Assembly (NCBI RefSeq): GCF_002950945.1
Contig: NZ_CP012673.1
Location: 4,587,001 to 4,651,000, forward strand
Length of the DNA stretch: 64,000 bases
From: Sorangium cellulosum
GTDB taxonomy: Bacteria; Myxococcota_A; Polyangia; Polyangiales; Polyangiaceae
Reading direction: 5' to 3'
The notes beneath the pieces were generated by a model. The model was not told the origin of the DNA, did no database searches, and saw only the letters and a program-made list of their open reading frames with translations. Shown here piece by piece: positions 43,920-52,510 of the stretch; within the stretch, counting starts at the first letter, position 1, and every line of letters begins with the position of its first letter. The translations under genes and the position numbers were made by a program.

Positions 43920-44357
43920 GTGACGTGTATCCTCGTCATCGACGACGACGCCGCGATCCGAGGCATGTTCGCGCGCGCGCTCCGCTCCCTCGGCGACGTC
44001 GAGGAGGCGAACGGCGGGGCGGCGGCGCTGCGCCGGCTCATGACGCGCAAATTCGACCTGGTGCTGCTCGATCTGCATATGCCGCTGGTCGACGGCTTCA
44101 GCGTGCTCGAATCGCTCTCGGCCAAGGGGGGGCCGAACCGGGACACGCCCATCTTCGTCGTGACCGCGGATGAGTCGCATCAGGCCCGCGTCCGGGCGCT
44201 GCGGAGTCACGCGATCTTCCTGCTCTCGAAGCCGGTCCACCTCGCAACGCTGGTGTCCCTCGCGGAGTCGTCCCTGAAAAAGGCTGCGGCGCGGGCCACG
44301 CCTGCTCCTCCTCCGCCGCTCGACAAGCCGTCGCCCGACAGACCGAAGAGGGACTGA
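43920..44357 (+). CDS. Single-domain response regulator (CheY-like)
   Basis: The product has 145 residues: a receiver domain (1-120) and a Pro-rich tail. Acidic residues D8-D10 in ILVIDDDAA, phosphoacceptor D51 in LVLLDLHMPLVDGF, Thr in FVVTADES and Lys in LLSKPV form the complete receiver site. There is no output domain, so it should act by protein contact. It starts at GTG 43920; no ATG is in frame before the domain. No histidine kinase is adjacent; the only sensor remnant in the window is at 60.2 kb. Confidence 0.88.
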   Translation: MTCILVIDDDAAIRGMFARALRSLGDVEEANGGAAALRRLMTRKFDLVLLDLHMPLVDGFSVLESLSAKGGPNRDTPIFVVTADESHQARVRALRSHAIFLLSKPVHLATLVSLAESSLKKAAARATPAPPPPLDKPSPDRPKRD

Positions 44358-44450
44358 GGCGCCCCGTCGACGTCCCGGACCACCCGACCGCGGCCGGAGC
44401 GCTTCGTCACACGCGCGCAGCGTCTCCCGGCCGGGAGACGCTGCTGATCG

Positions 44451-46790
44451 CTATCGTGGCGCGAGATCGAGATCGATCGGCGGGGGCTGGCGCGGTGGGG
44501 TCGGGGCCGAGGCCGAAGCCGGCGGCCGCGGCGTCCATCCGGGCTGCACCGAGGGGCGCGGTGGGGGGAGCGCGGTGGCGGGGGCGGACGGGGTGGGAAG
44601 CGGCCCCGGGACGCGCGGGGCCGTGGCCGTGGGGAATGGCGTTCCCGGGGGTACGGCGCCGGGCGCGTAGGGGGCCTGCCCGCGCCCGAAGGGGGCCGCG
44701 GCATCGATCGGCGCGGCAGCGTCGGTCATGCCAGCGTCGGCCACGCCAGCGTCGGCCACGCCAGCGTCGGCCACGCCAGCGTCGGCCACGCCGGCGTCGG
44801 CCGCGGCAGCTGCGGCGGCGTCGGTCATGTCGGCCGCAGCCGCGTCGGCCACAGCCGCGTCGGCCGTCGCCTCGATCGCGGCGGCTGCGTCGGCCGCGCC
44901 GGTCGAGGCCGCGTCCGGCGCCGCCGCCGTGCTGGCGCCGGCATCGGGCACCTCGGCGGCGGGCGCGTGCGCGCTCTCGCTCGCGCGCGGTGAGCCCCAC
45001 GGGCCGGGCAGCAGGCCGCCGGGCAGCAGGCCGCCGGGCAGCTGGACGCCCGCGCGCTGGATGAGCAGGAGCGAGACGATCGCGGCCACGCTGAGCGCGA
45101 GCAGCGCAATCAGCACGTTGCGGCCGAACGATCCCTTCGCAGGCGCCGGACGTGCTGGCGCCTCCGGGAGCGACGCGGCCACGTCCGTGGGATCGTTCCC
45201 GAGCGCCGGGGGTCCCACCCGCAGCGGCGGCGGACCACCATGCGCCCCGGGCTGGGCGCCGAGGGCCGGGGGTCCCACCCGCAGCGGCGGCGGACCACCA
45301 TGCGCCCCGGGCTGGGCGCCGTGCGCGGGTTGTCCCACCCGCAGCGCTGGCTGCCCCACATGCATCGGCTGGAGGCCGGCCATGAGCTCGATCGGCGTCG
45401 CCGTCGCATCCGGGTGCGACTTGCGGCTTGCATCCGGGTTCGACTTGCGGGTCGCGTCCGGGTTCGACTTGCGCGAGCTCGTCGGCCCCGCCATGCGCGA
45501 GCTCGTCGGCCCCGACATACGCGAGCTCGCCGGCCCCGACATGCGCGAGCTCGCCGGGCCCGACATGCGCGAGCTCGCCGGCCCCGCGCCGGACGAGGGC
45601 GGCGTCGCGTCGGCCGCGGCGCCCTCCTCCAGCATCGCCTCCGGACCGTCCTGCAGGATCGGCAGCATGGAGATGCGGCGCAGCATCACCTCGGTCGCGT
45701 CCTCGGGGCGCGCGGCCTGCGGCTTGTGCGGCTGGTTCCGCTCCGCGATGATCTTGTCGAGCTCGTCGATCGCCTGGTCGATCCGCTCCTTGCGCGCCTC
45801 CGCGACCCCGGGGAGCAGATCGCGCACGAGCTGGCCGACCTGCTTGTCGGTGTAGCTCTCGCGCACGGCGAGGCTCACCTGCTCGAGGTCGCGGCGCAGC
45901 TCGGCGGCCGTCTGGTACCGGTCGTTCGGGTTCTTGGCGAGCGCCCGCATGATGATGCGATCGAGCTCCGGGTGGACCTCGGGCATGATCTCGCGCGGCG
46001 GCTGCGGGTTCCTGTTCGCGATCTGCTGCATCGCCTCGAGCGGGCCCTTGCCGCGGAACGGCGTGTGGCCCGTGACGAGCAGGTAGAGCAGCACGCCCAT
46101 CGAGAAGAGATCGCTGCGGCGGTCGAGCGCGCCGCCCATCACCTGCTCGGGCGAGAAGTACCCCGTCTTGCCCTTGATCGCCCCGACGCGGCTGATCTGC
46201 GCGCGCGCCCGCGTCTTCGCGACGCCGAAGTCGACGACCTTGACCATGCCGTCGAAGGTCACCATGACGTTCTCGGGCGTGACGTCGCGGTGGATCAGGT
46301 TGAGCAGCTCGCCGGTGTCGTCGCGGACCTCGTGCGCCGCGTGCAGGCCGGCGCACGCGGCGGTCATCACGTGGAGCACCCAGCCGAGCGGCAGGAGCGC
46401 GCGCTTCGCCTTCTGGTTCGAGAAGATCTTCGCGATCGGCGCGCCGTCGATCCACTCCATCGCGAGGTACGGGCGGTCGCGGACCTCGCCGTACGCGAGG
46501 ATGTGCACCACGTTCGGGTGGAGGATGCGCGACGCGGTGCACGCCTCGTCGAGGAACATCGCGCGCGCGTCGTCGTCGCCGCGCATCGCGTCCGACAGCA
46601 GCTTGACGGCGACGATCTGGACCGTGCCGTTCGGCCGCCTGAGCCGCGCGGCCCAGACGGCGGCCATGCCGCCGACGGCCGCAGGGAAGAGCAGCTCGTA
46701 GGGGCCGATCGTATCGCCCGGCTGGAAGTTGCCGGGATCGTCGTCGTTCCAATCACTCCACGGATCTTTGGCCACGCGCTCCCCCACCAT
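44451..46790 (-). CDS. Ser/Thr protein kinase with low-complexity repeats and one membrane helix
   Basis: The product has 779 residues. The kinase domain spans about residues 30-310: K63 in VAVKLL, HRDVTPEN (167-174) and DFG (187-189), with the family Lys of the catalytic loop replaced by Thr. The glycine loop is degenerate (PAAVGGMAAV). Behind it come several internal repeats: SSRMSGP units, RKSNPDA units, and a near-perfect 60-base duplication (45208-45260 and 45268-45320). One transmembrane helix (LIALLALSVAAIVSLLLI) is followed by an Ala/Asp-rich extracytoplasmic part with ADAGV repeats. The ATG at 46790 is used; a GTG at 46775 after GGGGGAG is an alternative. Confidence 0.88.
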   Translation of the reverse strand: MVGERVAKDPWSDWNDDDPGNFQPGDTIGPYELLFPAAVGGMAAVWAARLRRPNGTVQIVAVKLLSDAMRGDDDARAMFLDEACTASRILHPNVVHILAYGEVRDRPYLAMEWIDGAPIAKIFSNQKAKRALLPLGWVLHVMTAACAGLHAAHEVRDDTGELLNLIHRDVTPENVMVTFDGMVKVVDFGVAKTRARAQISRVGAIKGKTGYFSPEQVMGGALDRRSDLFSMGVLLYLLVTGHTPFRGKGPLEAMQQIANRNPQPPREIMPEVHPELDRIIMRALAKNPNDRYQTAAELRRDLEQVSLAVRESYTDKQVGQLVRDLLPGVAEARKERIDQAIDELDKIIAERNQPHKPQAARPEDATEVMLRRISMLPILQDGPEAMLEEGAAADATPPSSGAGPASSRMSGPASSRMSGPASSRMSGPTSSRMAGPTSSRKSNPDATRKSNPDASRKSHPDATATPIELMAGLQPMHVGQPALRVGQPAHGAQPGAHGGPPPLRVGPPALGAQPGAHGGPPPLRVGPPALGNDPTDVAASLPEAPARPAPAKGSFGRNVLIALLALSVAAIVSLLLIQRAGVQLPGGLLPGGLLPGPWGSPRASESAHAPAAEVPDAGASTAAAPDAASTGAADAAAAIEATADAAVADAAAADMTDAAAAAAADAGVADAGVADAGVADAGVADAGMTDAAAPIDAAAPFGRGQAPYAPGAVPPGTPFPTATAPRVPGPLPTPSAPATALPPPRPSVQPGWTPRPPASASAPTPPRQPPPIDLDLAPR

Positions 46791-46865
46791 GTCGGAAGAC
46801 GTGCAGCGCGACAAGACCTGGCGCTCGGCCCCGTCTTCCCGCGCCGCTGCGCGGCGGCGCCGGTG

Positions 46866-48254
46866 TCAGGCCCGCCGACGCTCGCCTACCATGCGCTCGA
46901 GCCGCCCGAGCGCCCGGACGAGGACGTCCTCGCTCGGGCCGAACGAAAAGCGGACGTGATGGCGGAACCGTGACGGCCGCCCCGCCCGGCGCTTGCCTGG
47001 GTTGACGTCGAAGAACTCGCCCGGCACGACGATGATCCGCTCCCCGAGCGCCGCCCGGAAGAATCCGTGGCCATCGGAGAGCCCCGGGGGCAGATCGGCG
47101 ACCGAGCCCCAGACGTAGAACGTGCCCTCGGGCTCCACGTCGAAGGTGACGCCGAGCTTGCGCAGCCCCGCGAGCAGCAGATCGCGCTTGCGCGAGAACG
47201 CCCGGTGGATGGCCGTCGTCTCTGCGCGGGTGTGCTCGATGGTGAGCAGCTCTGCGGCGGCGCGCTGCATCGGCTTCGATCCACCGCCGTCGAGGAAGCT
47301 GCCGGCGCTCGCCACCGCCTCGATGACCTCGCGCGGTCCGAGCGTCCAGGTGACGCGCCAGCCGGGGTAGCGCCAGTTCTTCGTCAGGCCGTCGAAGATC
47401 ACCACGGGATCGCGGTCCACGTGCTCGACGTAACGCGCCGCGCTTTCCATGGGGGCGACGTCGCCCATGCCGTAGACGTAGTGCGAGTAGAACTCGTCGA
47501 GCAGGAGGGCGCAATCGAGCTCCTTCGCGGTGCGGACCCACGCCGCGAGCTCCTCGCCGCGCACGTGTTTCCCCGTCGGGTTGCAGGGGTTCGAGGCGAG
47601 GATGGCGCTCAGGCCGCGGCCGAGGATCTCGCGGCGGAGGTCGCCGACCGAGAACGTGTAGCCCCGCTCGCCCTCGAGCAGGATCGGGATGGGCGAGAAC
47701 AGGCGGAAGACGTCGAGCAGCTCCTCGTACGCGGTGTAGTCGGGCAGGAAGTGGCCGAGGTTGATCTGCCCGAGCGCCGCCGCGGCGCGGGTGAGGGCGA
47801 TGCGGCCTCCGCCGGACACGGCGACGTTCTCGGCCGTGTAGCGCGACGGCATGCCCCGCCGGTACGCGCGGTTGTACAGCGAGGCGATCGCCTCGCGCAG
47901 CTCCCACAGGCCCGCGACCGGCGCGTACTCCTGGTCGTCGCCGGCGATCGGCACCGCCGCGCACCGCTCGGGCGCGCCGGGGATCGGGCCCGTCTCCGGC
48001 TGACCCTGCCCGAGGTTGCACCAGCCGTCCGGCCCTTCGGCGTCGCGACCCGGGTTGAACCCCAGGCGCGCGGCCTCGGTCGTCACGTAGATGACGCCCG
48101 TCCGCGGCACCTTCCGGAAGGCGTGGACCGCCCGCTCCTCGCGCCGGGGCGGGCTGTCGTCCCGGTCGACCGGCGCCCCCGGGTCGCTCGGGCGGCCCTC
48201 GTCGGCCTGGGGATCGCCGGGATCTTCAGCGTGCTCTCGCTCTGCGTCCGTCAT
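46866..48254 (-). CDS. Pyridoxal phosphate-dependent aminotransferase, class I/II
   Basis: The product has 462 residues. Fold type I features are clear: VAVSGGGRIALTRAAAAL, ILASNPCNPTGKHV with the conserved Asn, LLLDEFYSHYVYG with the PLP-pairing Asp and Tyr, and the Schiff-base Lys in FDGLTKNWRYPGWR. A later Arg binds the carboxylate (HHVRFSFG). The first 45 residues are acidic and polar and unrelated to the fold. The amino acid substrate cannot be fixed. It is a single minus-strand gene between a kinase and a membrane protein. Confidence 0.87.
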   Translation of the reverse strand: MTDAEREHAEDPGDPQADEGRPSDPGAPVDRDDSPPRREERAVHAFRKVPRTGVIYVTTEAARLGFNPGRDAEGPDGWCNLGQGQPETGPIPGAPERCAAVPIAGDDQEYAPVAGLWELREAIASLYNRAYRRGMPSRYTAENVAVSGGGRIALTRAAAALGQINLGHFLPDYTAYEELLDVFRLFSPIPILLEGERGYTFSVGDLRREILGRGLSAILASNPCNPTGKHVRGEELAAWVRTAKELDCALLLDEFYSHYVYGMGDVAPMESAARYVEHVDRDPVVIFDGLTKNWRYPGWRVTWTLGPREVIEAVASAGSFLDGGGSKPMQRAAAELLTIEHTRAETTAIHRAFSRKRDLLLAGLRKLGVTFDVEPEGTFYVWGSVADLPPGLSDGHGFFRAALGERIIVVPGEFFDVNPGKRRAGRPSRFRHHVRFSFGPSEDVLVRALGRLERMVGERRRA

Positions 48255-48314
48255 CGTTCGTTTCCAGGGTTCACGAGGTGCGCGCCCGGGGTCGCCCGGC
48301 GCGGCAGGTCGGGC

Positions 48315-50192
48315 TCAGGCCTTGGAGACGACCTGGTCGCCCGCGTCGCCCGCCGCTGCGGCCGCGGGCTCGCGGCGCCGCTCCCAGGGCATCGGTCTAC
48401 CCGAGAACACGCACAGCAGGTAATAGCAGAACGCGAGTGAAATGGCGGTCAGCGCTGTGTACTTGTCGTCGTTCCAGTAGGACGCCATCCAGACGAACTG
48501 GCTGAGCGCCGCCAGGCCGAACAAGGGCACCTCGATCTGCCGCTTCAGCCGGGTGAGCGGCGCGGTCAGGATCATGAAGGAATAGTAATAACAGGTGAGC
48601 TGCGAGAGCAGGATGATGAAGATCTGGCCGAGGCACTGCGCCACCCACAGCGAGCGGATCCGCCGGCACACGTAGACGAAGGCGGCGAAGCTCGCGGCGA
48701 TGATGCCGTAGGCGAGCCAGCGGTACTTCGCGTAGCGCTCGTTGCGCATCCGCTTCCAGACCTCGAACGGGTCGACGAGCTTCGTGTCCTTCGTGTACTT
48801 CATGCGGCCGGACTCGACGCCGGTGCCGGGCTTGTGGGCGATGAGCACCCGGAGGCCCATGTGGTTCGTCAGCGGCGTCTGGTCGTGCACCTCGAGGGTG
48901 TGCTCGTAGAACTGCCGGTACGAGTCCTTGCCGGAGACCGCGACGCTCACCGGGATGAGCACGGCGGCGGCGAGCACGCCGCCGATCAGCACCTGCACGT
49001 GCGTCCGCGCCATGCGCTTGTGGCGGACGAGGTAGATCCCGGCGACCGTGAGCCAGCCGATCACCGCGAGGCCCGGGAAGATGCGCAGGAGGCCGGCGTA
49101 CACCATGCTCGCGCCGGCGAGCTTGAAGTAACGCTTGCGGATGAGGCACGCCGAGAGGACGAGAAAGAAGAGCCAGTCCTGCCGGAGGAACGCGCCGCCG
49201 GTCCAGTAGAACGGCGCCGACGCCTGGCAGCCCCAGAAGATCGCCGCGACGGAGAACACCCGCCACCCGAAGGCCCAGTAGAGCGAGGCGAACGTTCCGA
49301 GCAGATAGAGAATGTCGAAGCTCGCGAGGAACTGCAGGTAACGCGTGCTGGCCGGGTGCAGATCCGCCCAGAACTTGCCCATGATGGTCCAGACCGGCGG
49401 CGGGTTGTAGCCGTGGTCCTTCTGCATGTCCTCCCAGTAGCCCTTGTCGGAGGACGTCCGGAAGAACTGCACGTCACGCTTGAACATCTCCCAGCGCTCG
49501 GGCGTGAAGTGCGCCCGCGCCTCGGCCGGCACCGGCGCGCCCTCCTTCGGCGCCGCGTTCGGGCTGCAGACCTCGGGGTGGGCGAGCACCTCGCTCGCGG
49601 GGAGCAGGAGGTTGTCGCCGCCGAGGTTCCGGATCTTCTTGTCCGGATGGCGGACCTCCTTCGCCATGTCCAGCCGGACCTGCCGCCCGGTGTCCTCGTT
49701 CGTGTACGTGACGAGCCCGAGCTCGTCCTGCGCGATCAACGCGCATTTGTAGAGCCCGTCGTACCCCATCTCCGGGAAGTACTTGGCCCCCATGTAGTAA
49801 TGGAACTGATCCCAGCGGTGGTAATACTTGGGATATCCGAAGCGGAAGCCGTTGAAGTAGCAGAGGATGGCGGCGATCCCGAGCGCCACGCCGACGAACC
49901 GCTTCCAGCGCTCCGCGATCGGCCGGCGCATCCCCTCGCGCTGCGTCTCGTAGAAGACGCAGAGCGCCGCGCCCATCGCGATGAGCACCTTCGCGAGATC
50001 CACGGCCCGGGCGTGCTCGTCGACGTACCGGTGCAGGCCATAGAAGAACAACGCGATGCCCGCGGCGACCGTGCCGTACCGTGCCTGCACCCGGAAGCGC
50101 GCCGGGAGGAACGTGTTCAGCGCGTACGCGACGGCGAAGTAGGCGCAGAACGCGGAGACGATCTCGATGACTTGTTGTGACGTGAGCTTCAT
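48315..50192 (-). CDS. Polytopic membrane protein, GT-C glycosyltransferase-like
   Basis: The product has 625 residues with about 12 transmembrane helices. After the second or third helix lies an extracytoplasmic region with YYHRWDQFHYYMGAKYF, reminiscent of the acidic loop of DUF2029/GT-C mannosyltransferases, and a large soluble insert (about residues 150-260) follows. Such enzymes move sugars from polyprenyl-phosphate carriers at the outer face of the inner membrane. The match is by layout only. The ATG at 50192 begins MKLTSQQVIEIVSAF; the open frame upstream is Arg/Pro-rich. Confidence 0.7.
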   Translation of the reverse strand: MKLTSQQVIEIVSAFCAYFAVAYALNTFLPARFRVQARYGTVAAGIALFFYGLHRYVDEHARAVDLAKVLIAMGAALCVFYETQREGMRRPIAERWKRFVGVALGIAAILCYFNGFRFGYPKYYHRWDQFHYYMGAKYFPEMGYDGLYKCALIAQDELGLVTYTNEDTGRQVRLDMAKEVRHPDKKIRNLGGDNLLLPASEVLAHPEVCSPNAAPKEGAPVPAEARAHFTPERWEMFKRDVQFFRTSSDKGYWEDMQKDHGYNPPPVWTIMGKFWADLHPASTRYLQFLASFDILYLLGTFASLYWAFGWRVFSVAAIFWGCQASAPFYWTGGAFLRQDWLFFLVLSACLIRKRYFKLAGASMVYAGLLRIFPGLAVIGWLTVAGIYLVRHKRMARTHVQVLIGGVLAAAVLIPVSVAVSGKDSYRQFYEHTLEVHDQTPLTNHMGLRVLIAHKPGTGVESGRMKYTKDTKLVDPFEVWKRMRNERYAKYRWLAYGIIAASFAAFVYVCRRIRSLWVAQCLGQIFIILLSQLTCYYYSFMILTAPLTRLKRQIEVPLFGLAALSQFVWMASYWNDDKYTALTAISLAFCYYLLCVFSGRPMPWERRREPAAAAAGDAGDQVVSKA

Positions 50193-50585
50193 TGCCTGCG
50201 GTTCGTAGGGGAAGCGAGGTGACGCGGGGGGCGCGCGGTCCGACCTTGACGCCGGTGCCGCCGCGGAAGCGCACCCGGCGCGCGGGCGCCGCCACGCCCC
50301 GACCCGCCGCTGCGGGCTGGAGCCCATCCGTAAGGGGCGACGCCGTACGTGCAGGGCGCACCCCGTCCCGGACGGGGCTCCACGGGGGAGGCGGCGGCCA
50401 CCTTAGCCGAAAACCAGGGAGCGTGGCGGTCTCGTTGCGGCGGGGGGCCGGGAGCGCACACAATTGTCGCGTGTGACCGGGGCGCATACCCCGGTCGGGC
50501 CCGCCAGGGGGGCCAGGAAGAACGATGTGCTGCGCAGTTGAGCGGGCTTCCTCCGCGGAGCAGAGCTCGTGTATCGTCTGCCCTC
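50193..50585. other. 393-base gap between divergent genes with a short palindrome
   Basis: No gene is supported here. A palindrome CCCCGTC-CCG-GACGGGG at 50361-50377 could be an operator or hairpin. The frames that cross the gap are Arg/Gly-rich without family resemblance. It should contain the promoter of the GT-C-like gene on the minus strand and that of the hypothetical gene at 50586. Confidence 0.4.
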
Positions 50586-51086
50586 GTGTCGACCGACGGT
50601 TTCTCTTCCGCTTCCTCGGGGGGCTCCGAGCGAGAGGGGGCTCGCGGCCCCTACGGTTTTCTCGTTCAGGTGGAGGGCGCGCCGCCGCTCTGGTGCCGGG
50701 AGGTGCGCGGCTTCCACCGCGCGGCCGTGGCCGCGGCCGACCCCGACGCGATGCCGCCCGCGCAGCTCGTCCTCGTCGGCCTCGACGAGGCGACGCGCGC
50801 GTGGCTCGCGGTGTGGGCCGAGGACAGCGAGCGGGTGCGGCGCACGCTGACGATCCGCCGGCTGCTCGACGACCGGGAGGCGACCGCGGTCGTGACGCTG
50901 GCGTCCTACGGCTACGGGGTCGAGACGGCGCTCGCCGTGGAGTCGATCGCGGTGCCCGCAGGCGACGGCCCGGCGGCCATCCTGCGCAGCGGGGTGCACA
51001 CCAAGGAAGAGATCGACGCGATGCTCGCGGTCCTCGCCACGGCGATGCCGGAGGGCGACGAGGCGAGCTGGTTCGTGCACGTGTAG
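50586..51086 (+). CDS. Hypothetical protein, 166 residues
   Basis: The product has no recognised family. After a Ser/Gly-rich start (STDGFSSASSGGSE) it reads PYGFLVQVEGAPPLWCREVRG, then AQLVLVGLDEATRAWLAVWA, and ends EGDEASWFVHV. It lacks a signal peptide and looks like a small alpha/beta protein. The start is uncertain: GTG 50586 gives normal composition, without a strong ribosome site. Confidence 0.55.
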   Translation: MSTDGFSSASSGGSEREGARGPYGFLVQVEGAPPLWCREVRGFHRAAVAAADPDAMPPAQLVLVGLDEATRAWLAVWAEDSERVRRTLTIRRLLDDREATAVVTLASYGYGVETALAVESIAVPAGDGPAAILRSGVHTKEEIDAMLAVLATAMPEGDEASWFVHV

Positions 51087-51672
51087 CGCGCGCCCGGTCG
51101 GCGCTGGCGCCCCGGCCCGGAGCCCGCCGTAACACAACCGCACCACGCCGCCGCAGCGCCAGCTGGCCTGCGAGCGTCCTCGACGGCGATCTTGCGAGCG
51201 TCCTCGACGGCGCTCCGCTCGCTCGGCGCCGCCCTGCGAAGCCTGAGCCCGCGCGGCGAACTTTGGATTCTTTCGGTGCCCGAGGCCCTTGCTCGCCTGA
51301 ACAGCGGTGATACCTTGGTCCTCGGCCCCGGACGGAGCAGTCGCTCCAGGATTGGTCCTGCCACGGAGCACCGTGGCGCCGAGGTCGACACCAGATCGGC
51401 GGGTTCTCTGCCGATCCGTATCGAACACCCTAGCCATGCCGGACGATCTCGTTCGATCCGGCGCAGGGTGCCGGCACGCCGGAGGAGGGATGGACACCAT
51501 GCATAGTACCAGTGGCTCTTCTACACCGGAGGCTGGGAACAGCTGACCCTCGCGGAGCGTGGCGCACGGTCATCATGACCTTGCGAGGCGCGCCCCGCGC
51601 TCGGCCAGGTCCGGCGCGTGACACTCTGTTGATCGCCGTCGCGAGCTCTGCGAGGCCGGCAGAGGGATCGAG
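51087..51672. other. Gap without a confident gene; one operator-like palindrome
   Basis: This part of the 818-base gap holds a direct repeat GCGAGCGTCCTCGACGGCG (two copies near 51170-51215) and a 13-base palindrome GGTCAT-C-ATGACC at 51568-51580. An 18-codon frame starting at 51490 right after GGAGGAGGG is the only tiny frame with a good ribosome site; I do not call it. The next part (51673-51843) is listed as a candidate RNA. Confidence 0.5.
51568..51580. promoter_or_regulatory. 13-bp palindrome GGTCAT-C-ATGACC
   Basis: A perfect inverted repeat of 6+1+6 bases, about 100 bases upstream of the candidate RNA. It could bind a dimeric regulator or form part of a longer RNA leader. No matching second site was noticed. 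Confidence 0.3.
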
Positions 51673-51843
51673 GATGACTCGGGTCATCCGGAACCGATCC
51701 CACCGGTGCCTCGGAGTCAGTTCGGAAGTCGCGATGGGGGTTGCTGAGGCGCCGCACAGGCAGGATCAAGCGGGTCCAGAAGGCCTCCGGTAGAGGCCCA
51801 CGGGACGGGTCGGGTGCGAAGTGACGCACCCGACCCGTTTTTT
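51673..51843 (+). ncRNA. Candidate structured RNA ending in an intrinsic terminator
   Basis: Four hairpins follow each other on the plus strand: GATGAC-TCGG-GTCATC (51673-51688, a tetraloop hairpin), GGTGCCTC (51705-51712) with GAGGCGCC (51746-51753), GGCCTC-CGGTA-GAGGCC (51782-51798), and the terminator (51805-51843). The spacing is tight, and there is no convincing protein gene for the terminator to serve; a 39-codon frame (51674-51793) lies inside but is of odd composition and begins within the first hairpin. The motifs do not match 6S, SRP, RNase P or tmRNA cores that I know. The 5' end is unknown and could be further upstream. The RNA could act in trans or be a leader for the lipoprotein gene at 51905. 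Confidence 0.5.
51805..51843 (+). terminator. Strong intrinsic terminator
   Basis: A perfect 14-bp stem, ACGGGTCGGGTGCG with CGCACCCGACCCGT, closes a 6-base loop AAGTGA and is followed by six T. This is the clearest intrinsic terminator in the window. It points in the plus direction only; the minus strand lacks a T-run. Confidence 0.93.
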
Positions 51844-51904
51844 ATTTCCATTGCCAGCGCGCCGTTTCTTTGCCCTGTGCGCCGGCGTCTGGTAGCCGGC
51901 GGCG

Positions 51905-52468
51905 ATGCGGATGGTGCTGCTCGCGCTGCTGTCGGCGCTGCCCGGGGTGTCGGCGTGCGCCGAGCTCGTCGGGGATCAGGACGCCCACGCGCCGGGGACC
52001 GCGCTCGGGACGTTCCACGTGGTGGGGGAGCAGCGGAGGAACTCCTGCGGCGCGGGGGCGCTCGGCGCGACGCGCTCGTGGGAGTTCGACGTCGCGCTCG
52101 CGCGCGACGAGGGCGCGCTCTTCTGGAACAACGGCGGGAGCGTGATCGAGGGGGTGATCGAGGACGACCAGGTGAGCTTCGTGATCGAGTCGCGGGTCGT
52201 CGTGGACATGCGCGCCGGCGACGCGCCGCCGGGGCCGCCGTGCTCGGTCGAGCGGCGGGACCAGGCGCGCGGGGAGCTGGACGGTGCGGGCGAGGACGTC
52301 GCGGCGTTCGAGGCGACGTTGTCCTACGACTTCGCGCCCACGGCGGGATCGCACTGCGAGGACCTCGTGGTCGGCGACCTCAGCGTTGCGCCGGTGTTCG
52401 ACGCGCTGCCGTGCTGGATGGACTACGATCTGACCGGGACGAGGAGCGGGCCGCCGCCGCCCGAGTGA
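51905..52468 (+). CDS. Hypothetical small lipoprotein
   Basis: The product has 187 residues. A short hydrophobic start MRMVLLALLSALPGVSAC ends in a lipobox (VSAC), so the Cys at 18 is the likely lipidation site. The mature part has four more Cys (NSCGAG, PPCSVERR, SHCEDL, LPCWMDY) and alternating strands (SWEFDVALARDEGALFW, VSFVIESRVVVDM), suggesting a disulfide-stabilised beta domain. No family is recognised. It starts 62 bases after the strong terminator, so it needs its own promoter or read-through. Confidence 0.72.
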   Translation: MRMVLLALLSALPGVSACAELVGDQDAHAPGTALGTFHVVGEQRRNSCGAGALGATRSWEFDVALARDEGALFWNNGGSVIEGVIEDDQVSFVIESRVVVDMRAGDAPPGPPCSVERRDQARGELDGAGEDVAAFEATLSYDFAPTAGSHCEDLVVGDLSVAPVFDALPCWMDYDLTGTRSGPPPPE

Positions 52469-52510
52469 GCGTGGACCTCCGGGCGCGCGCCGCGCTAGGG
52501 TGCTGCGACC

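Noticed and set aside
51490..51546. 18-codon frame after GGAGGAGGG
   Set aside because: Too short and without any second line of evidence; the purine run may be chance.
51721..51753. SRP (4.5S) RNA core
   Set aside because: GTCAGTTCGGAAGTCGCG only loosely recalls the conserved GGTCAGGTCCGGAAGGAAGC; the asymmetric loop motif is not present.
51674..51793. 39-codon frame directly before the strong terminator
   Set aside because: Begins inside a hairpin and has unusual composition; better explained as part of a structured RNA, though not excluded.
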